DNA of 33,471 bases from Acidobacteria bacterium AH-259-O06 (GTDB lineage Bacteria; Acidobacteriota; UBA6911; RPQK01; JADFOI01), in assembly GCA_027717865.1 (NCBI GenBank), contig JALLOM010000004.1, forward strand, positions 1 to 33,471. Direction: 5' to 3'. The position numbers were made by a program, and so were the translations under genes. Below are positions 18,975 to 26,816 of this stretch, piece after piece. Under the pieces are notes generated by a model. It was not told the origin of the DNA, did not search any database, and saw only the letters and a program-made list of their open reading frames with translations. Within the stretch, counting starts at the first letter, position 1; each line of letters begins with the position of its first letter.

Positions 18975-21900
18975 ATGAGTTGTATGAATTGTGCCAAGAA
19001 GTTAGGGCCTAGGGTAAGCCCACTAACGTTTTTTGTCTTACTGGGTACCGTCGCTTTCCTTGTGTGTTTTGCTCACGCTCAGACGACTACTGGTGCAATT
19101 CGCGGTATTGTGAGGGACGCTACGGGTGCTGTAATTCCAGGTGTCGAGGTCACGGCGACAGAGGTCAACACGGGGATGTCAAGAAGCACCGTGAGCGGCG
19201 ACTCTGGTTTTTATGAGATCCTTCAGCTTGTGCCTGGGACCTATGACGTGAAGGCAGAGCTGCCAGGTTTTCGGACCTTTGTAGCCAGGCGAGTCACGCT
19301 TCAGATTCGCGAAGCTGTTCGGGTGGACATCAACCTGGAACTTGGAGAAATCACTGAAACCGTAATAGTAGAAGGTGCCACAAGTACAGTCGACACACAA
19401 AAAGCAGAAGTTGGGAAGGTTGTCGCCAACCGAGACATCATAGACCTCCCACTGGACATACCCCGAAGCGCTCTTGCACTGGCTCTCACTCAACCTGGCG
19501 TCATGCCTCCCGAGCCGGGCTCGGTCAGTAGCAGCAACTTCTCGGTGAACGGGCAGCGCGGCCAGAACAACAATTTCTTGCTGGAGGGCGGCAACAACAA
19601 CGATCTGGCGGCCAATTTCCCCACCTCCAACCCGCACGTAGAAGCGCTTCAGGAGTTTAAGGTTCAGGCTTCCAGCCACGACGCCGAATTTGGGCGCAAC
19701 AGTGGTGCCCAAATCAATGTTGTCATTAAATCGGGAACCAATGAAATTCACGGCAACGTTTATGAATTTCATCGCAATAACGTGCTGGACGCGCGCAGCT
19801 TTTTTCTCGCTGAGCGCGAGAAGTTGATTCGCAATCAATTCGGTTTCACGCTGGGCGGACCGGTGATCAAGGACAAGTTCTTCCTTTTCGGCTCGTACGA
19901 AGGATACCGCCATCGAGCTGACCAGGCCATTACCGACCCTTTTGTGCCCTCCCAGGCGGTTCGAAATGGCAATGTGGCCGGACTGTTAAGTGGTCTCGGT
20001 GCTGCTGTTCTGGACCCAGACGGAGATGGCATGATCGAGGTTCATCCCATTGCCAAAACGCTTCTTGATCGCTTTGTCCCCCTTCCCACAGGGGCCGTCG
20101 ATACCAGCACAGGTCTGGGCCAGCTAAAGGCGGCGGCGGGCGAGTTTGACGACAGTGATCAATTCATCATCAAAGGCAACTATGAGCTGAGGGATAACAA
20201 CAGCCTGGCGGTAACGTATCTTTTTGATGACGGCGAGGATTTCGACGCCTCTGCTTTTGGAAATCCATCCAACACTGTCCCCGGTTTTGGAGACTTTGGA
20301 GGTTCCAGGACTCAAAATGCCATCATCAACGATGTTCACACCTTCGCTCCCAATTTGATTAATAACTTCCGCTTCGCCTACAATCGTCTCTCTCTCTTTT
20401 CCGTGATCCCAGAGAACACGATAGCGCCTTCCGAGCTGGGATTTGACGGCATCCTCCCCAACAACGCAGCTTTCCAATCGACTCCCAACATCCGAGTCGA
20501 CGGTGCTTTTTCTCTAGGTGGTTCGATTCAGGGCCCTCAAGGCCGCGGAGATGACACCTTCGATCTTGGCGATACCTTGACCTGGGTGAAAGGGGACCAC
20601 AGCCTGAAATTCGGATTCAATTGGACTCACTTTAACCAGGATCAGATCTTTAACTTTACCAACAGTGGCGTTCACGTTTTCGCACCCGTGTTAGGGCAGG
20701 GCACGGCATTGGTTGACTTTCTGGCCGGCTTCTCCGTCTTCTATTTGCAGTCGGCTTTGCCTGATTTGCACTTCCGGCAGAACACACTTTCCTGGTTTGG
20801 CAATGATAACTGGAGACTGACGAATCGGCTCAGCATGAACCTGGGGCTTCGTTATGAAGTCTTCTTTCCGACTTTTGACACCCAAGATAAAATCGCCACA
20901 GTCGATTTCATTGGAAATGGCCAGATTGGAACCACCCAGTCGACGCGCTTTCCAAACGCTCCGCCGGGACTTCTGTTTCCCCGAGACGCCGGTATTGCCC
21001 GATCGACCACTCAAACAGACAAAGTCAATTTAGCTCCCCGAATCGGATTGGCGTATGATCTCACAGGCAATGGCACGATGGCGCTGCGAGCTGGCTATGG
21101 CATTTACTACAACGTGATCCAGACCGAATTGCAGTTGCAGTTTCTAAGCGCCCAACCATTCGGCATATTTGCTAGCGTCGGGCCTCTGGCGGGAGGCGCC
21201 CTTCCCTTCGCGGGCGGTCTTTTCGGCGGGCTCATCGGAGGACCTCAGCACTTCGGAGCTCCATTCGACGGTCAGACCAGCCCCTTTCCGTTCAGCTCTC
21301 CAGCGGCGGATTTCTTTCTCCCCATCGACTTTTCGTTGATCAGCAACCGTCTGAAGATCCCTTACTCTCACCAGTACAGCCTGTCGTATCAGTGGGAGTT
21401 TCTCAAAGATTATGTGCTGGAGGTGGCCTATGTGGGCTCGACCGGGATCAATCTCCTCTACCGGAACTTCGTCAATTTCATTCCTTTTCAGAGAAATCCC
21501 GATAATTCGATTGAGGTTCTCGGAGACGGGCCACCCAATGAGAGCTTTGGCCCTAACCTGCTTACACAGGAGTCGAGAGCCAACTCCAATTACAATTCCT
21601 TTCAAGCTTCCCTCAATAAGCGCTTTGGCAATGGCCTCGGCTTGCTGGCTGCTTATACCTACTCACATTCCTTGGACAATGCATCCGGGTTAAGGGACGA
21701 TGACATTCACGATCCACTGCGCCCCGACTTGAAAAAGGCCAATTCTAACTTCGACATTACTCAGCGATTTGTTTTCTCCTTCCAGTACGAGCTGCCCTTT
21801 GGACCCGGCAAATGGCTCGGAGCCGGTTCGAGCGGCCTACTGGCTCGGTTGATTGAAGGATGGCAGATTGGGGGTATCTTTGCAGCAGATGACGGGTTTC

Positions 21901-22367
21901 CACTCACCTTTTTCGTCAGCGGATCCAATTCCACTACTGAAATCCTGGCCTTTGACGACTTGCCGACTCTGGTGGGTGATCCTATGGCGGGAATCAGCAC
22001 CGGGAAAACTCAAGGCCGCGGTGTGGATGAGGAAACAACCTATTTCAATACGGACGCCTTCATTCGCTGCGACGATACCGACAAGGGTGGAATAGGTGGC
22101 CCCTGTTTTGGCAACCTCAGTCGAAACTTCCTGCGGGGACCCGGAGATGTCAACTTCGACTTTATCTTGCTCAAGCGGACCCACATCCCCCAAATCAACG
22201 AAGTGGCTAACGTGGAGTTTCGCTTCGAGGCCTTCAATCTTTTCAACAACCCGAATTTCGATGAGCCGGGGGCTGGCCTTGGGGGCGCCACCTTCGGAAA
22301 GATCACATCGATCAAGTCTCTTTTCGCACCTCGAATTCTCCAGTTCGCTCTTAAGTTCAACTTTTAA
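18975..22367 (+). CDS. TonB-dependent-receptor-like outer-membrane protein with N-terminal carboxypeptidase-regulatory domain
   Basis: Signal peptide ending AHAQ; GAIRGIVRDATGAVIPGVEVTATEVNTGMSRSTVSGDSGFYEILQLVPGTYDVKAELPGF; plug-like FSVNGQRGQNNNFLLEGGNNND...INVVIKSGTNEIHGNVYEFHRNNVLDARSFF; C-terminal ...ILQFALKFNF. Confidence 0.95.
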   Translation: MSCMNCAKKLGPRVSPLTFFVLLGTVAFLVCFAHAQTTTGAIRGIVRDATGAVIPGVEVTATEVNTGMSRSTVSGDSGFYEILQLVPGTYDVKAELPGFRTFVARRVTLQIREAVRVDINLELGEITETVIVEGATSTVDTQKAEVGKVVANRDIIDLPLDIPRSALALALTQPGVMPPEPGSVSSSNFSVNGQRGQNNNFLLEGGNNNDLAANFPTSNPHVEALQEFKVQASSHDAEFGRNSGAQINVVIKSGTNEIHGNVYEFHRNNVLDARSFFLAEREKLIRNQFGFTLGGPVIKDKFFLFGSYEGYRHRADQAITDPFVPSQAVRNGNVAGLLSGLGAAVLDPDGDGMIEVHPIAKTLLDRFVPLPTGAVDTSTGLGQLKAAAGEFDDSDQFIIKGNYELRDNNSLAVTYLFDDGEDFDASAFGNPSNTVPGFGDFGGSRTQNAIINDVHTFAPNLINNFRFAYNRLSLFSVIPENTIAPSELGFDGILPNNAAFQSTPNIRVDGAFSLGGSIQGPQGRGDDTFDLGDTLTWVKGDHSLKFGFNWTHFNQDQIFNFTNSGVHVFAPVLGQGTALVDFLAGFSVFYLQSALPDLHFRQNTLSWFGNDNWRLTNRLSMNLGLRYEVFFPTFDTQDKIATVDFIGNGQIGTTQSTRFPNAPPGLLFPRDAGIARSTTQTDKVNLAPRIGLAYDLTGNGTMALRAGYGIYYNVIQTELQLQFLSAQPFGIFASVGPLAGGALPFAGGLFGGLIGGPQHFGAPFDGQTSPFPFSSPAADFFLPIDFSLISNRLKIPYSHQYSLSYQWEFLKDYVLEVAYVGSTGINLLYRNFVNFIPFQRNPDNSIEVLGDGPPNESFGPNLLTQESRANSNYNSFQASLNKRFGNGLGLLAAYTYSHSLDNASGLRDDDIHDPLRPDLKKANSNFDITQRFVFSFQYELPFGPGKWLGAGSSGLLARLIEGWQIGGIFAADDGFPLTFFVSGSNSTTEILAFDDLPTLVGDPMAGISTGKTQGRGVDEETTYFNTDAFIRCDDTDKGGIGGPCFGNLSRNFLRGPGDVNFDFILLKRTHIPQINEVANVEFRFEAFNLFNNPNFDEPGAGLGGATFGKITSIKSLFAPRILQFALKFNF

Positions 22368-22412
22368 ATCGTGTTAGCCCGCGCACAATACGCGCACGGG
22401 TTTCCCCTTTCA

Positions 22413-22438
22413 GGAGGTGGTCCCTTGGGATCACCTCC
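22413..22438 (+). terminator. Hairpin downstream of the TonB-type receptor gene
   Basis: GGAGGTGGTCCC-TT-GGGATCACCTCC: 12-bp stem with one G-T pair and a 2-nt loop. The following T-tract (atgttctcttt) is weak. Confidence 0.6.
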
Positions 22439-22465
22439 ATGTTCTCTTTCTGGTAAAATCGCCTG

Positions 22466-24121
22466 GTGAGTTCAGCTGACCTCTTCCTCATGAGTCCTCG
22501 GGTGAAGAGCTCTATTTTTCTTCTGATCTTTGCCTTTTCAAGTGTAGCCTTCTCCCAAAAGGAAAAGGAGGAAAGAATACAGCAGCAGGAGGAAAAGCTA
22601 GACTATTTTCAGAAATGGCTCATTGAAGACGTGGTTTACATTATCACTCAGGCGGAGCGAGAGGTGTTTGAAGGCCTGACGACTCCGGAGGAAAAAGAGC
22701 GCTTCATCGAGCAATTCTGGAGACGCCGGGATCCGGACCCGAGTACCTCAATCAATGAGTTCAAAGAAGAACATTACCGCAGAATTTCCTACGCCAATGA
22801 GCGCTTTCATTCAGGGATTCCAGGATGGAAGACGGACCGGGGACGTATCTACATCCAGTACGGGCCTCCCGATGAAATCTCGGGAAAGCCGGCTGGCGGC
22901 ATGTATGTGCGCCCCCCCTACGAGGGAGGCGGCACCACTTCTGTTTTTCCCTTTGAAGTCTGGCGTTACAAGTACCTTGAAGGGATCGGTCCGGATGTGG
23001 AAATGGAATTCGTAGATCCTCATCAAAGTGGCGAATTCCGTCTGGCCAGAGACCCGCTGGAAAAAGATGCGGCCCTTTATATCCCGAATTCCGGTCTGAC
23101 GCTTTCCGAAGCGGCAGGGCTTACTGACAAGAGAGACCGCATCCTGGCCCGCAACCTCGCCAATCAAAAACTCTCTGCTGGCAATCCTTACTATGTGTAT
23201 CGTGCCAAAGACCAGCCATTCGAGAGGCTCCTACTTCGAAGTCAACTGGACAAGCCGCCCCGCGTCAAATACACGGACCTGCAAACCATCGTCCAAACTC
23301 GAATCAGTTACGATAAGATTGCCTTTCAATCCAGACTTCATTACCTTCGTGTCAGCGGCGATGATGTCCTTGCACCCTTAACGATTCTGATTCCCAACCG
23401 GGAACTTGGCTTTGAAAAACTGCCGTCTGGCGTTTACCGAGCTTCGGTTCAGCTCTATGGGGAAGTGTGGGACGTGGCGAAGAACATGGTCTACAACTTT
23501 GAAGACGAACTCTCCGTCGATTTCACGGAGGATAAACTTGCGGCTGGACAGAAGAAGAACTCCATCTTTCAGCGATATGTACCGTTAAAACCGGGGCGAT
23601 ATGTTTTGAAGATGGTGATCAAAGATGTCTCCAGCGATAAAGTGAGTACCGCCGACCAGCTAATCGTGGTTCCTAGGTTCCCGGAGGATTCAATTTCTGC
23701 GAGTTCCATGATTCTGGCTGATGCGATCATTCCAGAGAACACTGTCACAGAGCCAGGAATGTTTACACTGGGAAACGTCAAGGTGATACCCAGTGTAGAT
23801 TACGAGTTTGGACGGGACGATTACGTTTTTGTCTACTTTCAGCTCTATCAAGTGGGTGTGGATCAGCAAACCCTGCAGCCTAAGGTGCAGTTGAACCGGG
23901 TCCTGAGAGCCGGAAAACAAGTGGTATTACCTTTTTACCGAAATCCCAGGGTGCAAATTATCTCTGATGGTCGCGTTGTCGTCATCGATGCCATTCCGGT
24001 CAAGAGTTTGCCAGAAGGTCGTCATACATTGGAATATGAGATCGAAGATCTGGTCACAGGAAATAAATTCACCGTTTCCTCGGCAGAGTTCAAAGTTCAC
24101 AAGAAGGGGCCGGGTCTTTAA
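22466..24121 (+). CDS. GWxTD-domain protein
   Basis: ERFIEQFWRRRDPDPSTSINEFKEEHYRRISYANERFHSGIPGWKTDRGRIYIQYGPPDEI; contains the literal GWKTD motif. N-terminal signal-like sequence. Confidence 0.92.
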   Translation: MSSADLFLMSPRVKSSIFLLIFAFSSVAFSQKEKEERIQQQEEKLDYFQKWLIEDVVYIITQAEREVFEGLTTPEEKERFIEQFWRRRDPDPSTSINEFKEEHYRRISYANERFHSGIPGWKTDRGRIYIQYGPPDEISGKPAGGMYVRPPYEGGGTTSVFPFEVWRYKYLEGIGPDVEMEFVDPHQSGEFRLARDPLEKDAALYIPNSGLTLSEAAGLTDKRDRILARNLANQKLSAGNPYYVYRAKDQPFERLLLRSQLDKPPRVKYTDLQTIVQTRISYDKIAFQSRLHYLRVSGDDVLAPLTILIPNRELGFEKLPSGVYRASVQLYGEVWDVAKNMVYNFEDELSVDFTEDKLAAGQKKNSIFQRYVPLKPGRYVLKMVIKDVSSDKVSTADQLIVVPRFPEDSISASSMILADAIIPENTVTEPGMFTLGNVKVIPSVDYEFGRDDYVFVYFQLYQVGVDQQTLQPKVQLNRVLRAGKQVVLPFYRNPRVQIISDGRVVVIDAIPVKSLPEGRHTLEYEIEDLVTGNKFTVSSAEFKVHKKGPGL

Positions 24122-24168
24122 AATTTAAATTTCGGGCCAAAACTTAAATTTTAAAGACCCGGCCCCTT
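24104..24168. repeat. Perfect 25-bp inverted repeat with 15-nt spacer (REP-like palindrome and/or terminator)
   Basis: AAGGGGCCGGGTCTTTAAAATTTAA (24104..24128) / TTAAATTTTAAAGACCCGGCCCCTT (24144..24168). The GWxTD stop codon lies in the left arm. Confidence 0.92.
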
Positions 24169-24182
24169 TTCCAAGGATTTGC

Positions 24183-24330
24183 ATGGAATATATTCTCTTC
24201 TACATGCTGGCGGTAGTCTCTATCGCGGCCTCCGTAATGGTAGTAGCCATGCGCCGGGCTGTTTACAGTGCCCTGTCTCTGATCGTCTGTTTTGGGGCCA
24301 TTGCCGGGCTATTTTTTCAGCTCGGGGCAT
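24183..24330 (+). pseudogene. nuoJ: 5' fragment of an NADH-quinone oxidoreductase subunit J gene
   Basis: MEYILFYMLAVVSIAASVMVVAMRRAVYSALSLIVCFGAIAGLFFQLGA resembles the NuoJ N-terminus. The expected downstream VYAGAIMVLF region is absent. Confidence 0.7.
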
Positions 24331-24439
24331 ACCCCTTCCTGGTCTCAGTGCCGGGAACTACAGGATGAGAGTGGTCATTGAAGATCGTTTGAGCGAAGAA
24401 CGCGTGATGGGGCAGGATCAATTCACCGTGCTGAACTGA
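24329..24439 (+). pseudogene. 3' fragment of a GWxTD-type gene
   Basis: IPLPGLSAGNYRMRVVIEDRLSEERVMGQDQFTVLN*. Parallels SLPEGRHTLEYEIEDLVTGNKFTVSSAEFKV at the C-terminus of the intact upstream GWxTD protein. Out of frame with the nuoJ fragment. Confidence 0.55.
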
Positions 24440-24542
24440 GAATCGATCAATTCGTCAACCCATTTTTGTCCACTAGCTCAGAACTCTCCTAAGTATCAAT
24501 TGCGATCTCCTGATTATCACTGACGATCATTAAGTGCCGGTA

Positions 24543-24548
24543 TATACT
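24543..24548 (+). promoter_or_regulatory. Candidate -10 box for gltX
   Basis: TATACT 9 nt upstream of the gltX ATG, with a poor -35 (ctgacg, 17-nt spacer). Confidence 0.35.
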
Positions 24549-24556
24549 GAGCTCCC

Positions 24557-26047
24557 ATGACGGTTCGAGTGCGATTTGCTCCCAGTCCAACCGGTCATCT
24601 TCACGTGGGGAACGTGCGCACGGCACTGTACAATTGGCTTTTCGCACGCCAGAAGAAAGGCACCTTTATCCTGCGGGTGGAAGATACCGATCTGGCTCGT
24701 TCCGAGAGACGCTTTGAAGAGCAGTTGATGGAGGACTTGAGGTGGCTGAGCCTGGTCTGGACGGAAGGAGTTGATGTCGAAGGTGAGCATGGCCCTTATC
24801 GACAGACAGAGCGCTTTGATCTTTACCGAGAGTATGCTGAGCGGCTCTTGAATGAGGGAAAGGCCTACTATTGTTTTTGTTCTGCTCAGGAGCTGGAGCA
24901 AGAACGTCAAAGACAGCTCGCTGCGGGACAGCCGCTTCGGTACTCTGGGAAATGTCGAGTTGTCTCTCCCCAAGAGGCACGGCGGCGTGTGCAGGAGGGC
25001 GAAAAAGCCGTGCTGCGCATGAAAGTCCGCGAAGGGGTCGTAGCTTTTGAGGATATCGTATTTGGTTCCCTGCAGATCCAGTGCAGTGAGATTGGAGACT
25101 TCGTTCTTCTGAGGTCGGACGGATCGGCTCAGTACAACTTTGCCTGCGTAGTGGACGACGCTTTGATGGAGATTACCGCTGTGATCCGCGGGGAAGGTCA
25201 CATCTCCAATACCTATCGGCAGCTTCTACTCTATGAGGCATTCGGCTTCAAGCCTCCTCACTTTGCTCACCTTTCCACTATCCTGGGAAAGGACGGGTCC
25301 AAACTGAGCAAACGCCACGGGGCAACCTCGATCGACGAATTTCGCCAACAGGGTTATCTTCCGGTAGCGCTTGTAAATTATCTGGCTCTTCTGGGATGGG
25401 CCCCCCGGAAAGAAGGCCGTGAGATTTTAACTTTGGAGCAGCTCATTGCTGAGTTTGATCTTTCTCGAGTTCATCGCAGCCCGGCGACCTTTGATTGGGA
25501 AAAATTAAATTGGGTGAATCGCAGCCATCTGAGGAAATTGGACCGATCTCATCTCACCGAACTGGTGACTCCCTATTTGCAAGGCCGCGCCTGGATCCCT
25601 TCTGAACCTTCTCCAGAGATCAAGCATTGGATAGGAGATGTTATCGAAGCCGTTTTCAAGTATTTAAACAAGCTGGAGGATGTTCTCAGAGACGCCGAAC
25701 TCATTTTTGATTTTAGTCCCGCAAAGAACCTGTCAGAGACGCATGTTCAAGAAGTGCTCTCGGTAGAGGGGGCCGTGGAAGTCATTCGGGAGTTTCACAC
25801 TCGAGTCCAGCAACGCCAGAGCTTGGATCTGGAGGCATACAAGGGGATTATTGCCGAGGTTAAGGAAGCCACGGGTCAGAAGGGTAAAAATCTGTTTCAC
25901 CCCGTGCGTGTGGCGCTGACAGCTCAAAGCTCGGGGCCTGAACTAGACAAGCTTGTCTCCATTTTGGAGCAGGGTAGCCGGCTCGAATTGCCTGTGAAGA
26001 TACTGGGAGTGAAGGAGAGAGTCCAGGCAGTAGTCGAGCATCTGTGA
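24557..26047 (+). CDS. gltX: Glutamyl-tRNA synthetase
   Basis: VRFAPSPTGHLHVGNVRTALYNWLFAR (HIGH-type motif) and DGSKLSKRHGATSI (KMSKS-type motif). Confidence 0.97.
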   Translation: MTVRVRFAPSPTGHLHVGNVRTALYNWLFARQKKGTFILRVEDTDLARSERRFEEQLMEDLRWLSLVWTEGVDVEGEHGPYRQTERFDLYREYAERLLNEGKAYYCFCSAQELEQERQRQLAAGQPLRYSGKCRVVSPQEARRRVQEGEKAVLRMKVREGVVAFEDIVFGSLQIQCSEIGDFVLLRSDGSAQYNFACVVDDALMEITAVIRGEGHISNTYRQLLLYEAFGFKPPHFAHLSTILGKDGSKLSKRHGATSIDEFRQQGYLPVALVNYLALLGWAPRKEGREILTLEQLIAEFDLSRVHRSPATFDWEKLNWVNRSHLRKLDRSHLTELVTPYLQGRAWIPSEPSPEIKHWIGDVIEAVFKYLNKLEDVLRDAELIFDFSPAKNLSETHVQEVLSVEGAVEVIREFHTRVQQRQSLDLEAYKGIIAEVKEATGQKGKNLFHPVRVALTAQSSGPELDKLVSILEQGSRLELPVKILGVKERVQAVVEHL

Positions 26048-26776
26048 ATGATTATTTACGGCATTAACCCAGTCACTGAAGCCCTCAGATCGAAGTCTCG
26101 GCCCCTTGAGCGCATTTGGATCAGGCGTGGAAAGGCAAATCCACGGCTGCAAAGGATCATCGAACTGGCGCGAAGTCGGGGCGTTCCTGTTCGCTTTGAG
26201 TCAGCCGAAGTGATCAACCAGAAGGCTTCAACGGCTCCTCACCAGGAAGTGATTGCCGAAATCTCACCAATCCACTATGCAGATTTGGAAGCAATTCTGC
26301 AAACCGAACCCAGATTGCTTCTGTTGGTGGATGGGGTGGAAGATCCTCACAATCTAGGCGCACTGCTGCGCACCGCCGAAGCAGTCGGGGTGGGAGGCGT
26401 ATTGATTCCCGAACGACGCAGCTGCACAGTGACACCAGCTGTTGTGAAATCCAGCGCAGGAGCAGCGATGCATCTAAAGATCTCGCGCATCGGCAATGTG
26501 GTTCAAGCTTTGGAAAAGCTCAAAGAGCAAGGTTTTTGGGTAGTGGGTTTGGACATGCAGGGGGAAAATTGTGTCGATGAGATCGATGTAAGCCTGCCGC
26601 TGGCGGTGGTGGTGGGAGGAGAACATCGGGGGGTGCGGCGGCTGGTCCGCAAGCACTGTGATATTCTCGTGTCCCTGCCCATGAAGGGGCAGGTCTCCTC
26701 CCTGAATCTGTCAGTGGCCGCGGGGGTGCTGCTTTACCAGGTTGTGCTGAAAAAACAGCTGACAACTGACAGCTGA
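26048..26776 (+). CDS. rlmB: 23S rRNA (guanosine-2'-O-)-methyltransferase, SpoU/TrmH family
   Basis: MIIYGINPVTEALRS...LLLVDGVEDPHNLGALLRTAEAVGVGGVLIPERRS...VVVGGEHRGVRRLV...SLPMKGQVSSLNLSVAAGVLLYQV; SPOUT motifs. Confidence 0.95.
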   Translation: MIIYGINPVTEALRSKSRPLERIWIRRGKANPRLQRIIELARSRGVPVRFESAEVINQKASTAPHQEVIAEISPIHYADLEAILQTEPRLLLLVDGVEDPHNLGALLRTAEAVGVGGVLIPERRSCTVTPAVVKSSAGAAMHLKISRIGNVVQALEKLKEQGFWVVGLDMQGENCVDEIDVSLPLAVVVGGEHRGVRRLVRKHCDILVSLPMKGQVSSLNLSVAAGVLLYQVVLKKQLTTDS

Positions 26777-26816
26777 CATCTCACAGTCAGCGTGTCAGAT
26801 GTCAGTTGTCAGCTGA
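26756..26816. repeat. Class A heptad repeat with inverted arms between convergent rlmB and hyuA
   Basis: cagctgacaactgacagctgacatctcacagtcagcgtgtcagatgtcagttgtcagctg; outer arms CAGCTGACAACTGACA / TGTCAGTTGTCAGCTG. Confidence 0.88.

Noticed and set aside
19179-19913. 244-aa ORF antisense to the TonB-type receptor
   Set aside because: Lies fully opposite a convincing CDS and has no recognisable motif; likely a codon-usage shadow ORF.
24530-25201. 223-aa ORF antisense to gltX
   Set aside because: Opposite the well-supported gltX and shows no domain-like sequence.
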